DNA of 64,000 nt from Methyloligella sp. (GCA_021604645.1 BQJJ01000006.1:62001-126000), one strand, 5' to 3'; shown: positions 33,241 to 42,616, counted from the first letter of the stretch. The notes: generated by a model from the letters alone, not told the origin. Program-made: numbers and translations.

Positions 33241-34099
33241 AATTGATCTCACTTACAAGAGAGGGATCTGATTGAGCCCGATCTAAAATTTTTTGTGCTG
33301 CTTGTTGTTCACCAAGAAGTACATCAAATGAGGGAATATCATTGTCCCATTCAATAAGTGAGGCAACTGGACCCGTTAAATTGATTGTCCGTTGGTAAAT
33401 GTCCCAAACCTCAGGGCAAACTTTATTATTATGCGCATCAATTAAAAAACCTTCGCCAGCCTCATGGCCACCAAGGTGAACTTCTTGCACAGCGTCAAGA
33501 GGCAAATGTTTAAGAGCCCTTTCGGCATCACGCCCAAGGTTAACTTGATTGACATACATATTGTTCACATCAAGTAAGAGACCACAGCCGGTTCGTTTCA
33601 CAAGGTCAGTGATAAAATCTTCTTCACTAAAGTCATTATTGGGGAAATCAATATAAGCCGAAACATTCTCGATCAACATTTGTCGGTTTAAAAACGATTG
33701 AACAAAGTCAATTTTATTGGCGACATGCTCAAGGGTTTTGCTTGTAAAAGGAAACGGCAAAAGATCAGGAATAAATTGAGACCCGGTACGGGAGAAACTC
33801 AAATGTTCCGAATAGACTAGCGCATCTGATTTATCTAGTAGATTTTTGACTTGCTGCAAATAGTCTTCATCAACTGAGGAGGAGGAAGCAATAGACAGCC
33901 CAACCCCGTGAAACGTAATAGGGAATGTATTGATAAGTCGCTCTAGTCTGTCAGCAACAATGCCGTCTTCACAAAGCCAATTATCAAGAAGGAGTTCAAT
34001 CCATGGAACTTCATCTCTTCGCTTCATAATATCCGCGAAATGTGGCATACGGAAACCAAGTCCCGCAGATTTAACAGCAGAAAGAGATGAACGTTTCAT
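33233..34099 (-). CDS. bufB: MNIO (DUF692) multinuclear iron oxidase, BufB-type
   Basis: 288 residues, the usual length. DUF692 landmarks appear in order: GLGFRMPHF, HGVGLSIASS, YSEHLSFS, IENVSAYI, LLLDVNNMYVN, VHLGGHEAGEGFLIDAHNNKVC and IEWDNDIPS. The conserved His, Glu, Asp and Asn supply the two or three iron ligands. Related enzymes convert precursor Cys residues into oxazolone/thioamide or thiooxazole groups. It is 28 bp downstream of the four-Cys precursor gene and overlaps bufC. Confidence 0.93.
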   Translation of the reverse strand: MKRSSLSAVKSAGLGFRMPHFADIMKRRDEVPWIELLLDNWLCEDGIVADRLERLINTFPITFHGVGLSIASSSSVDEDYLQQVKNLLDKSDALVYSEHLSFSRTGSQFIPDLLPFPFTSKTLEHVANKIDFVQSFLNRQMLIENVSAYIDFPNNDFSEEDFITDLVKRTGCGLLLDVNNMYVNQVNLGRDAERALKHLPLDAVQEVHLGGHEAGEGFLIDAHNNKVCPEVWDIYQRTINLTGPVASLIEWDNDIPSFDVLLGEQQAAQKILDRAQSDPSLVSEINYG

Positions 34100-34127
34100 A
34101 GGCTTGAACCCCTTCTTTTAAGAGAGC

Positions 34128-34418
34128 TTACGATTTAGCTGGTTTCTCACCAACAACAGCACCACCAGTGATTTTCTCACATGTGCCTTTTGGTAAATAA
34201 ACCCACTCAGTTTTGAGGTTGTCAGCTTTCGCTTGACCGGCACAAGCATGACTGCCGTCTTTAGCGCCGCAATCATTCTTGCCAGCTTTAGAAACGCCAG
34301 CACATTTTTCCCATGCTCCAGGGTTATCAGGCACAGCAAAAGCCGTTGTCGCGCCAAGGCCAGCTGTTGCCATGATACCAGCAGCAGCAAGAGTAGATAG
34401 TGTCGTTGTTTTTTTCAT
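34128..34418 (-). CDS. bufA1: Bufferin precursor peptide (DUF2282, BufA1-type)
   Basis: 96 residues from ATG 34418, preceded by GGAGAG; longer readings upstream lack a site and would bury the signal peptide. A Sec leader ([28 protein letters not shown], about 1-28) is followed by a mature part with four Cys in the family pattern: [26 protein letters not shown] and PKGTCEKI. In known bufferins the core Cys are modified by BufB and the exported peptide binds copper. First gene of the operon; the shape predicts a periplasmic copper-buffering RiPP. Confidence 0.92.
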   Translation of the reverse strand: MKKTTTLSTLAAAGIMATAGLGATTAFAVPDNPGAWEKCAGVSKAGKNDCGAKDGSHACAGQAKADNLKTEWVYLPKGTCEKITGGAVVGEKPAKS

Positions 34419-34713
34419 AACGCTCTCCATAAAATTAAGGATATCCATAAAAATAGACAAACTCATCCAAACCATAGCAAAACTAAAAAAGCTAAAAACT
34501 ATGGTCAAATAACCCTGTCATATCAATAACGATCTAGAGATAGGTTTGATTGCAAAAAAATGAAAAAAATTCAACTTAAGTAATATAGGAACTGAATTGT
34601 TCGTTTGAGATGGAAGACACAATTAAATATGAAAAATCATTCAAACCCGCCTCTTTTCATAAAAAAAGACGAATTTGAATGGAATTTTGCATCAAAGCAT
34701 GAAATCGGCCTGC

Positions 34714-35457
34714 TTACTTAAACATGCGCCAGCCAGAAATCATTGTTGAAATCATTGATTGACGAGAGACCAATTCCTCGCGAAATGCTGCATATAAATG
34801 CAACATGATAAAACAGATGATCACCCACATACCAAGATGATGGTAAGTATGAATGGCCATTGTGCCATCAAAAAACAGCAACATAAAATCGGTTACATTA
34901 TAAAGCCAATGCCCCATACCTAGCCCTTCTGCATAGAGAGCAAGTCCAGAAACAATCATAAAAATAGCAGGAAGAACGAAGCCAAAAAACATTATGCATT
35001 GAGCCACCGGATTATGTCCAACAAATTGCGGTGCTTGATTATTAGCAAAACAATACCATTTTATTTGCTCTAAAAAACCATTTCTCCATTCTTGAGAATG
35101 GACCGGTAATAAAAATAATTCTCTTGCATATTTATTACCTGTGAACGCAAAAAATATGCGTCCCAAAAATAGATAAACCATAATTTGTCCGGCTGCAAAA
35201 TGTGCAAACCGAGTATAGCCCATCAGGTAATGGTCACTGGCTTCACCTGAAAGGGTTGGTGGTGGGCTTCCAATAAAGTATCCGCTGATGCAAAGCACAA
35301 TAATGCAAAACATATTGAGCCAATGCCAGGCTCGGATAGGGCTTTGATAAACATAAATCGCTATCTGAGATTGTTGCTCTTCCTTAGTAGAACTTGAAAA
35401 AACATCAAGTGATTGAGCAGAAGTGGAGGGTGTTGGTGATTGTGTTGTATCGGTCAT
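34714..35457 (-). CDS. Hydrogenase-type cytochrome b (HyaC/HupC family)
   Basis: 247 residues from ATG 35457 (AGAGAG six bases upstream); a longer reading is possible but unsupported. Four membrane helices: about 43-63, 83-105, 155-178 and 200-225. Heme ligand His candidates are WHW in IRAWHWLNM, FAHFAAGQ and IHTYHHLGMW. This b-type subunit takes electrons from [NiFe] hydrogenase to quinone. No hydrogenase genes are in the window, so it is an orphan here, although the next operons handle nickel. It may serve another dehydrogenase. Confidence 0.85.
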   Translation of the reverse strand: MTDTTQSPTPSTSAQSLDVFSSSTKEEQQSQIAIYVYQSPIRAWHWLNMFCIIVLCISGYFIGSPPPTLSGEASDHYLMGYTRFAHFAAGQIMVYLFLGRIFFAFTGNKYARELFLLPVHSQEWRNGFLEQIKWYCFANNQAPQFVGHNPVAQCIMFFGFVLPAIFMIVSGLALYAEGLGMGHWLYNVTDFMLLFFDGTMAIHTYHHLGMWVIICFIMLHLYAAFREELVSRQSMISTMISGWRMFK

Positions 35458-35692
35458 GTTAGCTCTCTTGTAAAGAAACATTCCAACGCAAGTACAAGGT
35501 GAAAAGAAAGGTTCCAAAAAATAAGTTTTTGAAGAATTTGGAACAAAATAAGTTCAATAAAAACAATAAATTAAACCAGACGTTTACCTTAGCTTTACAG
35601 TTTTTTGGCCTATAGTACAAGAGTCAATTCTATACGGATTATCAGCAGTCAAATGAAGTGGTTGCACCCTGTATGAATGGAAGGAAAATAAA

Positions 35693-37183
35693 ATGGATTT
35701 AAATATATTACGCAGACGCTTTGTCTTATTCCTCACCGTGATGATGTGGTTGCCATTGATGTTGTCTGCCATGGCATATGTGTCATCGGATTTGATGACA
35801 AGTGTCTTCCCCTTAACCTGGTCAGACTTTAACACCTCGGCATTCCCTTTGCTGTTTGCTATCGGTCTCACCATCTATTCCACCTATCTGTTGAGAGCAC
35901 AGCCGATGGAATTGCAAACCAGATATGTAACAAGTGCGAACTTAGCTGTGAACATGATTGCCTTGATCATAATGCTGCGTGGTAATCCGTTGCAAATCGA
36001 AGCGCAGTTTGGCCTGGTAGCAGTGATCGCTATACTTTCTGGTTGGTGCGATAAAAAAGCGACAACAATTGCCGCCGTATGCGCCATGGGCTTCACTTTG
36101 AGTGCCGCAATTTTAGATCCAGCAGCTGCGTTCATAGGTGATGTTGGTATCGTGCTCACCATGATCCACCTTGTGACCATTTTCATTACTCAAGAAGGCG
36201 TTAACTGGATTGTCGGTAATATGGAAACAGCGGCAGGCCGTGTTGGTGAAGCGCTTGATGAAGCGAATACTGCGACAGCTAAAGCCGAAGGCATGGCATC
36301 AGAACAAAAAAGATCAGCAGTAAGGCATGAAGAAGAGCGCCGCGAACGATTAACTGAAATAGCTGAAAGTTTTAGATCTCGGATGGATGGCTTCATCAAG
36401 GCTGTTGGTCAAGGTGCTGGTCAAATGACAGGCTCAGCTATCGAGCTTACAGATATTGCAAAACAAACAGCTGAGCTCGCAGGCACAGCAAGCTCAGCCT
36501 CCCAGTCAGCAGATAATAATGTGAGATCACTCGCCGGTGCCGCTGAACAATTGGCCAGTTCAGTATCTGAAATCTCAACACAAGTTGTAGACACCTCTAC
36601 AGCAGTGCGCAAAGCAACAGATCAAGCCCGCCAAAGTTCAACAAGAGTGAGGGCGCTCACAGAAGCTGCAGAGAGCATAGGGACAGTTGTTAACCTAATT
36701 GAAGAAATCGCTGAACAAACCAATCTATTGGCATTGAACGCAACGATCGAATCTGCAAGAGCAGGTGAATCTGGTAAAGGTTTTGCAGTGGTAGCTGCAG
36801 AAGTTAAATCATTAGCTGAGCAAACCAGTCAGGCAACCAGCGAGATCGCAAAGCATATTCAAGAGATTCAGGCAGCATCAAAAGATACGGCAACAGAAAT
36901 TAACGAGATAGCTCAAACCATGACACAAGTTGATAAGCTCTCAAGTTCAATTTCTGATGCAATGAATGAACAAGGAGCTGTGACAAGTGAGATCTCTTCA
37001 AATGTGCAAGAAACGGCCTCCCACTCAGCTGAATTGGCAAGTGCTGTATCAGGCGTAGATCACTCTGCTGATAAAACCAGCGTTTCGGCAGAAGAAGTTC
37101 ATCAAGCCTCTACCAAGCTTGAACAAGATGCAGATCGCCTAAGACAAGAAATCGATAATTTCTTAAACGAAATAGCAGCATAA
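35693..37183 (+). CDS. Methyl-accepting chemotaxis protein with membrane-embedded sensor
   Basis: 496 residues. The first ~170 residues are six or so hydrophobic helices with short loops and no periplasmic domain, so it senses within or through the membrane. The signalling domain has the conserved hairpin tip [54 protein letters not shown] before the ATG gives a good ribosome binding site. A strong terminator follows. Located between hydrogenase-type cytochrome and nickel transport genes, but nothing proves it senses metal. Confidence 0.93.
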   Translation: MDLNILRRRFVLFLTVMMWLPLMLSAMAYVSSDLMTSVFPLTWSDFNTSAFPLLFAIGLTIYSTYLLRAQPMELQTRYVTSANLAVNMIALIIMLRGNPLQIEAQFGLVAVIAILSGWCDKKATTIAAVCAMGFTLSAAILDPAAAFIGDVGIVLTMIHLVTIFITQEGVNWIVGNMETAAGRVGEALDEANTATAKAEGMASEQKRSAVRHEEERRERLTEIAESFRSRMDGFIKAVGQGAGQMTGSAIELTDIAKQTAELAGTASSASQSADNNVRSLAGAAEQLASSVSEISTQVVDTSTAVRKATDQARQSSTRVRALTEAAESIGTVVNLIEEIAEQTNLLALNATIESARAGESGKGFAVVAAEVKSLAEQTSQATSEIAKHIQEIQAASKDTATEINEIAQTMTQVDKLSSSISDAMNEQGAVTSEISSNVQETASHSAELASAVSGVDHSADKTSVSAEEVHQASTKLEQDADRLRQEIDNFLNEIAA

Positions 37184-37206
37184 ATATTGCTGAATATAAG
37201 AAACTT

Positions 37207-37241
37207 AAAAGCCCTCCAAAATTTTGGGGGGCTTTTGTTTT
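37207..37241. terminator. Bidirectional terminator
   Basis: AAAAGCCCTCC-AAAATTTT-GGGGGGCTTTT followed by GTTTTT, with an A-run on the other side. It separates the convergent chemoreceptor and nikO genes. Confidence 0.9.
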
Positions 37242-37897
37242 TAGAGGAGATGAAGTTGGCCTGCTTTAAGTCGGTAAGTCCTCTCAGTCAAAGCCGACAA
37301 AAAAGTCTCGTCATGAGAAATAATCACCTTAGAAATATCAAGTCTTTTTAAAATGTCAGTAAGGCGCTCATAGGCGAGCTCATCAAGGCCGGTGGTTGGT
37401 TCATCAAGCAACAAGACTTTCGGCTCCATTGCAAGAACACTGGCAAGGGCAACCAGTCGTTTCTCACCGCCAGAAAGATGATGCGTAATGCGTTTCTCAA
37501 ATCCTGAAAGGCCTAAGTCACTTAAAACTTTCGTCGTGATCTCGATCGCCTTTTTATGGCTTTGACCTAGGTTTAAGGGGCCAAAGCTCACATCTTCCTC
37601 AACGGTTGGGCAAAACAATTGATCATCAGAATTTTGAAACAAATATCCAGCTTGTGTTCGCACATCTAAGAAATCACCTTCTGACGAACAAGTTTTACCA
37701 AAGGCAATGATTTCACCTGAGCTAGGTTTCAACAACCCCATCAACAAATGAAAGAGGCTTGTTTTTCCAGCCCCATTGCCCCCAACCAGACCAATAGTTT
37801 CACGTGAGTAAACTTCAAAATTCAGCTCGCTAAACAGAGGGGCAAAACCAGGCCGTGAAAACGAAATATCTTGTAACTTAAAATAAGCTTCAGCCAT
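37241..37897 (-). CDS. nikO: Nickel ECF transporter ATP-binding protein
   Basis: 218 residues. Walker A GGNGAGKTS (about 38-46), Q-loop YLFQNSDDQLF, signature LSGGEKRLVALA, Walker B VLLLDEPTTGLD, switch His in ISHDE. The Q-loop QNxDDQLF is diagnostic of energy-coupling factor (CbiO/NikO) ATPases. Its ATG overlaps the T-component gene by 8 bp. Last gene of nikKLMQO. Confidence 0.92.
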   Translation of the reverse strand: MAEAYFKLQDISFSRPGFAPLFSELNFEVYSRETIGLVGGNGAGKTSLFHLLMGLLKPSSGEIIAFGKTCSSEGDFLDVRTQAGYLFQNSDDQLFCPTVEEDVSFGPLNLGQSHKKAIEITTKVLSDLGLSGFEKRITHHLSGGEKRLVALASVLAMEPKVLLLDEPTTGLDELAYERLTDILKRLDISKVIISHDETFLSALTERTYRLKAGQLHLL

Positions 37898-38660
37898 GAG
37901 AGGGTAACTCCATTAAAGATGCTAAATTTAATGAAGAGCTAAAAATTAAAAAAAGCAAAAGGCCAGAAAAGAAAGAGAGTATCAAGAGACTGTCACGGCG
38001 ACCATAATGAAAATGATGAAGTAGCGGAAATGTACCCTGGAACCCTCGGCATTTCATGGCGGTTAAAATTTGCTCGCCTCTCTCTATCGAGCGCACGAAT
38101 AACATCCCAATTAAATGACCAATGCTTTTCCAGCAATGCCAACTTGTCGAATATTGAAACCCACGGCATTTCATAGCAGTGCGCATGCGTTCAAGTTCAA
38201 GGCGTAGCACATCAATATAACGCACCATCAAAAGAAGGATCTGTACAAATTGAGTTGGCACTTTCAAATGAGCAAGCGCATGAGCAAATTCAGCAACCCC
38301 CATGCGCCCCATTAAGGCTGTGAAACATAAAAATATACTATTTGCTTTAAGAGCAATGCTTACCGCCAACCAGAAACCATCAAGATAAACCGAAACGCCC
38401 CAAATCAGCAATGAAGGCCCGCTCGCAAATGTAAAAGGGAGGGACAGAAGAGCTAAAATCATAAAGCCATCAAGAAGCATAATTTTTTTAAATGTAGAAA
38501 CAAGAGGAGCACGAAATAAAACGGCCAACCCAAGAGCAAAAATAAAAAGCCCCAAACTAAGCTGGAATGAAGAAACGCTAATCACGACAACTGAAAAACT
38601 AAGTGTAAGAAAGATGAGTGTGCGGGGGTCAAAGCGAGTATCAAAAAAAGAAAGGAACAT
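37890..38660 (-). CDS. nikQ: Nickel ECF transporter T component
   Basis: 256 residues with about six membrane helices. The paired coupling motifs of T components are both visible: MRTAMKCRGFQ and ILTAMKCRGFQG (AxxRG-like, about 162 and 195). These contact the ATPases. It abuts NikL (one-base overlap) and overlaps NikO. Without other S components in the window it is assigned to nickel with NikM. Confidence 0.9.
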   Translation of the reverse strand: MFLSFFDTRFDPRTLIFLTLSFSVVVISVSSFQLSLGLFIFALGLAVLFRAPLVSTFKKIMLLDGFMILALLSLPFTFASGPSLLIWGVSVYLDGFWLAVSIALKANSIFLCFTALMGRMGVAEFAHALAHLKVPTQFVQILLLMVRYIDVLRLELERMRTAMKCRGFQYSTSWHCWKSIGHLIGMLFVRSIERGEQILTAMKCRGFQGTFPLLHHFHYGRRDSLLILSFFSGLLLFLIFSSSLNLASLMELPSHG

Positions 38661-39304
38661 TAGACGTCCCTCTTATTGATATGTACCCGCTTTGATAGAA
38701 AAAACATCCAAATTCCAAAGCCACCAAACAAAACCCCAAGACCACCTAAAATTTCGAGCAGCCAGACTTTATGATGCAGCTTAGAGATTTGCTCTTTTAA
38801 AGGCGTGAGCTCCGAAGAAATAATATGTCTTAATTCTTGAGCATCAATATCAACGCCCTGCTGAGGTTTATGTGTTTCTCCATCAAGAGTGCGTAGCTCT
38901 TGCCCATGTATCTTCATAGCACCATGATCAGATAACTGCGGCGTAATGATCCTCTCAACAAGGTGTCCGTCTATTGACCGACATTGAATTTTAAATGGAG
39001 CTGTTGAGGGCAGCCGCCATTGAAAGCGTCCCTGTTTATCACTACGCAAAACATGTATCTTTTTGTTTTGAAGCGATGAAATAGTAATTTCTGCATTTGC
39101 TAGCGGGGAGTGAGCAGAAAAATAAACTTGCCCCAAAAGCTGAAAGTCAGTTGCTTGAACTTCTGTTGCATTAGACTGAGAAGAAAGCGCTTCAAGTGTA
39201 ACAAACATCTGTAATTTATGCGCGTTTGCGGGATGAACGGAGAAAAGCAGTAAAGTGCTTATGACTAAAAACAAGTGACCTGATTTCAGCACACTCCACT
39301 TCAT
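38660..39304 (-). CDS. nikL: Nickel ECF accessory protein NikL
   Basis: 214 residues: signal peptide (about 1-28) leaving a mature N-terminus HKLQMFVT, an Ig-like carboxypeptidase-regulatory domain (about 60-110, GQVYFSAHSPLANAEITI), a helical linker and one C-terminal membrane helix (about 180-204). In NikKLMQO systems such periplasmic-facing proteins with a processed N-terminal His probably help deliver Ni(II). It overlaps NikM by 4 bp (ATGA). Confidence 0.82.
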   Translation of the reverse strand: MKWSVLKSGHLFLVISTLLLFSVHPANAHKLQMFVTLEALSSQSNATEVQATDFQLLGQVYFSAHSPLANAEITISSLQNKKIHVLRSDKQGRFQWRLPSTAPFKIQCRSIDGHLVERIITPQLSDHGAMKIHGQELRTLDGETHKPQQGVDIDAQELRHIISSELTPLKEQISKLHHKVWLLEILGGLGVLFGGFGIWMFFLSKRVHINKRDV

Positions 39305-40020
39305 GTTCGAAGCTCCGTAGACGACTGAAGAGCAGGTGTTTGTAATAGGTTAACTTGCGCAAAGAGTTCAGGTTTGAGGCTTGTTAAAAATTGTAAAATA
39401 ACTCCAACAAAAAGACCTTCAATCACAATAAGAGGAAGGTTCGCAAGCACCATAAATTTTGCAACAGGAATAAAAGCTTGTCCAGAAAGCGCAAGACTAA
39501 ACGCCACCATAAGAAGAGATCCGGCTATGGCAAAACTGCCTGCACAAAAGCCAATCAGAAATGTTCTGTTTTTTTGTATGAACCTAAAAGTTTTGTGACC
39601 AGATGAGGAAGATGATGCATACAAATCCCTGGCCCTACTTTGAAATTCCTTTTGTAGAAATGGCATAAAAATCAAGTAAGCCAAAAACCCGGGCAATGCC
39701 ATATTCACTAGGTTCAACCCCAGCACCGTGATCCCGCCGAAACCAAAAATGAAAGTCTGCAACATCAGTCCCGCAAATATCGCAGGAAAAATAGCTGGAC
39801 CCAAAACAAGTCCTAATAATCCAGTTAACATAAGATGAGCCGATGTTGGCCCAATTGGCACACGAATAACACTGGCTACAAAAAATGCAGCAGCAAGAAG
39901 GGCGATCTTAGGAATATCATCTGGCTCAATTCGTTTTAATCCAAAGCCAACAGCACTCACCGCAACAATCGTCGCACCAACAACAAGAGAAGAAGAAACA
40001 ACACCATCCATAATATGCAT
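39301..40020 (-). CDS. nikM: Nickel ECF transporter substrate-binding component NikM
   Basis: 239 residues. ATG 40020 is chosen because it gives MHIMDG: in CbiM/NikM proteins Met1 and His2 coordinate the metal, and GGAG nine bases upstream fits. A start five codons earlier would overlap nikK and bury this motif. Hydrophobic helices cover the rest; PIGPTSAHLMLTGLLGLVLGP contains the second conserved metal-binding His region. This is the S component that selects the metal. Confidence 0.92.
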   Translation of the reverse strand: MHIMDGVVSSSLVVGATIVAVSAVGFGLKRIEPDDIPKIALLAAAFFVASVIRVPIGPTSAHLMLTGLLGLVLGPAIFPAIFAGLMLQTFIFGFGGITVLGLNLVNMALPGFLAYLIFMPFLQKEFQSRARDLYASSSSSGHKTFRFIQKNRTFLIGFCAGSFAIAGSLLMVAFSLALSGQAFIPVAKFMVLANLPLIVIEGLFVGVILQFLTSLKPELFAQVNLLQTPALQSSTELRT

Positions 40021-40024
40021 CAGA

Positions 40025-40894
40025 TTAATCTCCATGTTTCTTTAGTGTCATGTGTTTCTTTTGCATTCTGTGTTTTTTTGAAATCATGTCTCTTGCAAAA
40101 ACCCAAATCACACCTGCTTCTTCAACATCGGTTAACTCGCCCTTTGGGTTGGAGGCTTTTTCAGCACGCGTCGTGAGGGCCGCAAACCCCCACCAACCAG
40201 CACGTGGCAATCCGTAAGAAAAGACGCCATGAGCATCAGTTTTAATCACTTGGGTAGAATAAGCTGCAAAGGGAACATGAACTTCATTACGATCATTGCG
40301 GTATTCAACCTCAACAATAGCAAAAGGAACGGGCGCCCCCGCTTTCAAAACACGACCCCTAAAAATATTATGGGTCCACAATCCATAAGGCCGCGAAAGC
40401 GGTTCTATCTCAACTGGTAAACCAACCAGTTTATCCCAGCCTTCACCACCGCCAAATCCGTCGACAATAACCTTTGTGTGGTGTTGGATCATTTTTTGTT
40501 CACCTGGCTCCCAATAAAGCTCTGGGCTCACATAAAAAATATGATCGCCCGGTTCTAACAATTTGTAAGGAGCTAGCCACGTCGTCTTATTCGCTTGTTG
40601 AAGGGGGGTTAAGCTCGCCAGTAAGCTGCGTTTTTTGCCATTTATCATCACTCCAAAGTTCAGTGGTTTGGCCATTTCCATCAATGGGCCGTTATCCATT
40701 GGGTGAGTAAAACGCAGAGAAAGTGAAAAATTGCGAGTTTGGGAAGCGCCAACAGTTTCTTGAATAATAATATCACTTGTTGGAATAAGTTCTTGAAAAT
40801 GGGCCTTAACCAATTGAGTGCTAATTAAAAAAAAGCAGCTTCCAACAAAAATTTTGGTCACAAAAACAGAAAAATATGAACAAATCAGCTTCAT
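40025..40894 (-). CDS. nikK: Nickel ECF accessory protein NikK (DUF4198)
   Basis: 289 residues from ATG 40894. A signal peptide (about 1-29) leaves AHFQELIPTSDIIIQE, the usual start of DUF4198 proteins, with His near the mature N-terminus. A beta-rich periplasmic body (about 30-265, LLEPGDHIFYVSPELYWEPGEQKMIQHHTKVIVDG ... YGLPRAGWWGFAAL) follows, then a basic, His-containing tail (ISKKHRMQKKHMTLKKHGD). First gene of nikKLMQO; its promoter region contains a NikR-box-like dyad. Confidence 0.86.
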   Translation of the reverse strand: MKLICSYFSVFVTKIFVGSCFFLISTQLVKAHFQELIPTSDIIIQETVGASQTRNFSLSLRFTHPMDNGPLMEMAKPLNFGVMINGKKRSLLASLTPLQQANKTTWLAPYKLLEPGDHIFYVSPELYWEPGEQKMIQHHTKVIVDGFGGGEGWDKLVGLPVEIEPLSRPYGLWTHNIFRGRVLKAGAPVPFAIVEVEYRNDRNEVHVPFAAYSTQVIKTDAHGVFSYGLPRAGWWGFAALTTRAEKASNPKGELTDVEEAGVIWVFARDMISKKHRMQKKHMTLKKHGD

Positions 40895-40941
40895 TATTAA
40901 GTCCAAAAATCAAAAAGTATTACAAAAATAATATTTATCAT

Positions 40942-40968
40942 ATATGATGTTTAATTAAATTATCATAC
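40942..40968. promoter_or_regulatory. Candidate NikR operator
   Basis: ATATGA (40942-40947), N15, TCATAC (40963-40968), close to the enterobacterial NikR box GTATGA-N16-TCATAC. It lies in the 207-bp divergent region between nikK and the NikR-like gene and overlaps another palindrome, ATCATATATGAT (40937-40948). It could control both operons. Confidence 0.6.
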
Positions 40969-41101
40969 AATTTATTTGGAAGGTAAGTCAAACGATTTAA
41001 ACAAAGGGAAAAACCAATCAAGACTGGTTTGAAAGAAAGAACCAAACTAAGCTTCTCTTACAAAGAGAGATGAAAAGCGTTACGAAAGAGGCTTTGACAA
41101 A

Positions 41102-41890
41102 ATGCAGCGCGTCACAATCACCATAGATACAGATCTGCTTAATCAGCTAGATCGTTTTATGAATGAGAAAAATTATGCCAATCGATCAGAGGCGATCAGA
41201 GATATAACCCGTGATCGTTTGGAAGCAGAGCGCATACAAACCAATACAACGAGTAAAAATTGCATTGCCACCTTGTCTTATCTTTATGATTTTGAAGAGC
41301 GCGAATTAGCGAAAAGATTAGCAAAAAAACATCATGCCACATACAGCCTTCATCAAAGCACTTTGCAAGTGCATGTTGATGAAAAAACCTGCCACGAAAC
41401 AGTGATTTTAAAAGGCAGTGTGCGTCAGGTTAAAGAGATAGCAAATTCAATTATAGCTGAGCGCGGCATCCGTCATGGAACACTTCAAATAACACCCGTT
41501 GAATTTCCTAAAAACACAATCACTAATTTGGAAGATGAAAGTTTAGAAGAAAATAAAACCCATAGTCATGAGCACACTCATGAACATAAGCACATTCATA
41601 CCCACGAACACACCCACAGTCATGAACATTGGCATACACATAAAGATGGCACATACCATTGCCATCCCCATGAACACACTCACAGTCATCCCCATGAACA
41701 TATTCACGAACATGGTCACTCTCACACCCACAGCCATGCGCACAAAAATCATCATCATCATAATCATGATGGCGACCACATTCACGATTTTCGCGCTCAC
41801 GATCATGATCATATCGGTGAAGATCACGGAGCTCATACTCATGACCACCCCGGCCATGAAGCTGAGCTTCATGACGATCATAGTCATTAG
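41102..41890 (+). CDS. nikR: NikR-like nickel regulator with a very long His-rich tail
   Basis: 262 residues against ~135 in ordinary NikR. N-terminal ribbon-helix-helix (1-45, RVTITIDTDLLNQLDRFMNEKNYANRSEAIRDI) and ACT-like metal-sensing domain (about 52-140). Aligned by eye to E. coli NikR, the ligand positions read LQVHVDEKTC instead of LHVHxxxxxC, so His87 is Gln while His89 and Cys95 are kept. The last ~110 residues (from about 153) contain more than 40 His in HxH/EHTH repeats. It should repress nikKLMQO when nickel is plentiful; the tail may bind, store or deliver nickel. Confidence 0.88.
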   Translation: MQRVTITIDTDLLNQLDRFMNEKNYANRSEAIRDITRDRLEAERIQTNTTSKNCIATLSYLYDFEERELAKRLAKKHHATYSLHQSTLQVHVDEKTCHETVILKGSVRQVKEIANSIIAERGIRHGTLQITPVEFPKNTITNLEDESLEENKTHSHEHTHEHKHIHTHEHTHSHEHWHTHKDGTYHCHPHEHTHSHPHEHIHEHGHSHTHSHAHKNHHHHNHDGDHIHDFRAHDHDHIGEDHGAHTHDHPGHEAELHDDHSH

Positions 41891-41913
41891 AGATTCTTAG
41901 GAATAGAATATGG

Positions 41914-41968
41914 CTCCCCCATCAGGGTGAAAACACTTAGTTCTGATGGGGGAGAGCATTTTTATTTT
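41914..41968 (+). terminator. Strong terminator after nikR
   Basis: CTCCCCCATCAG and CTGATGGGGGAG are perfect 12-base arms (41914-41925, 41943-41954), followed by AGCATTTTTATTTT. It separates nikR from the convergent cytochrome gene, whose last bases it overlaps. Confidence 0.92.
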
Positions 41969-42375
41969 GAGATGTGTTTTAAAAAGGTAAGAAGAAAGTC
42001 TTGTTCAGTTTTATCAGTGATCCCAACATGACGCATCCGAGTGCCAGGCATAACGGATTTATTATCCTTAATCCATTCCCGCAGTTTTTTCTCATTCCAC
42101 ACAATACCAGAATTTTTCAAAGCATCTGAGTAATTGAACCCGGGTACTGAGCCGGCCTTACGACCAAGAATATTTTTCAAAGGAGGTCCATAAGACGGGT
42201 GTTCCATATCATTAGAATGACAAACCCTACAACGATGCTGGTACATGGTTTCTCCAGCCTTAACTAGCGCCTCTTGCCCAGCTGGTGTCATCTCAGCAAA
42301 AGCAAAAGATTGAAAGCCCAAAAGACTGCAAGAACTAAGGCTAACAAGAGTAAGCAACTTGAATATTTTTTTCAT
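41962..42375 (-). CDS. Class I cytochrome c
   Basis: 137 residues. A signal peptide (about 1-27, MKKIFKLLTLVSLSSCSLLGFQSFAFA) targets the periplasm. The heme site is CRVCH (about 49), the heme-distal Met is probably in SVMPGTRM, and GPPLKNILGRKAGSVPGFNYSDALKN is characteristic of cytochrome c2/c-550 relatives. It is monocistronic by position. A soluble electron carrier. Confidence 0.93.
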   Translation of the reverse strand: MKKIFKLLTLVSLSSCSLLGFQSFAFAEMTPAGQEALVKAGETMYQHRCRVCHSNDMEHPSYGPPLKNILGRKAGSVPGFNYSDALKNSGIVWNEKKLREWIKDNKSVMPGTRMRHVGITDKTEQDFLLTFLKHISK

Positions 42376-42616
42376 AATTTTACCTCTGGGGAAAGTGATT
42401 TAGCCTCCAACTCACGAATTAAGTAGCTGTATTTAATAGATATTTGATTTGAATATATGAGATCAAAATGAAAATGCAGTACGAAAAGGAAAGTAAGAGG
42501 ACATGAAAATCTTATGTCAAATTCCAGGGGCAAAACTTTAACTTAGATCAAAGAATACGAAAGTCTGGACGAAAGTAGAAAAGAAAAAATAGAGAGAAAA
42601 AATGGTGGGGGTTTTC

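Noticed and set aside
34118-34390. 90-codon frame opposite in phase to the bufferin precursor
   Set aside because: It overlaps the precursor gene on the same strand; the DUF2282 frame has the signal peptide and conserved Cys.
41543-41900. Met/Val-rich and Ile/Thr-rich reading frames over the nikR tail
   Set aside because: They are other-frame shadows of the CAT/CAC repeat encoding the His tail.
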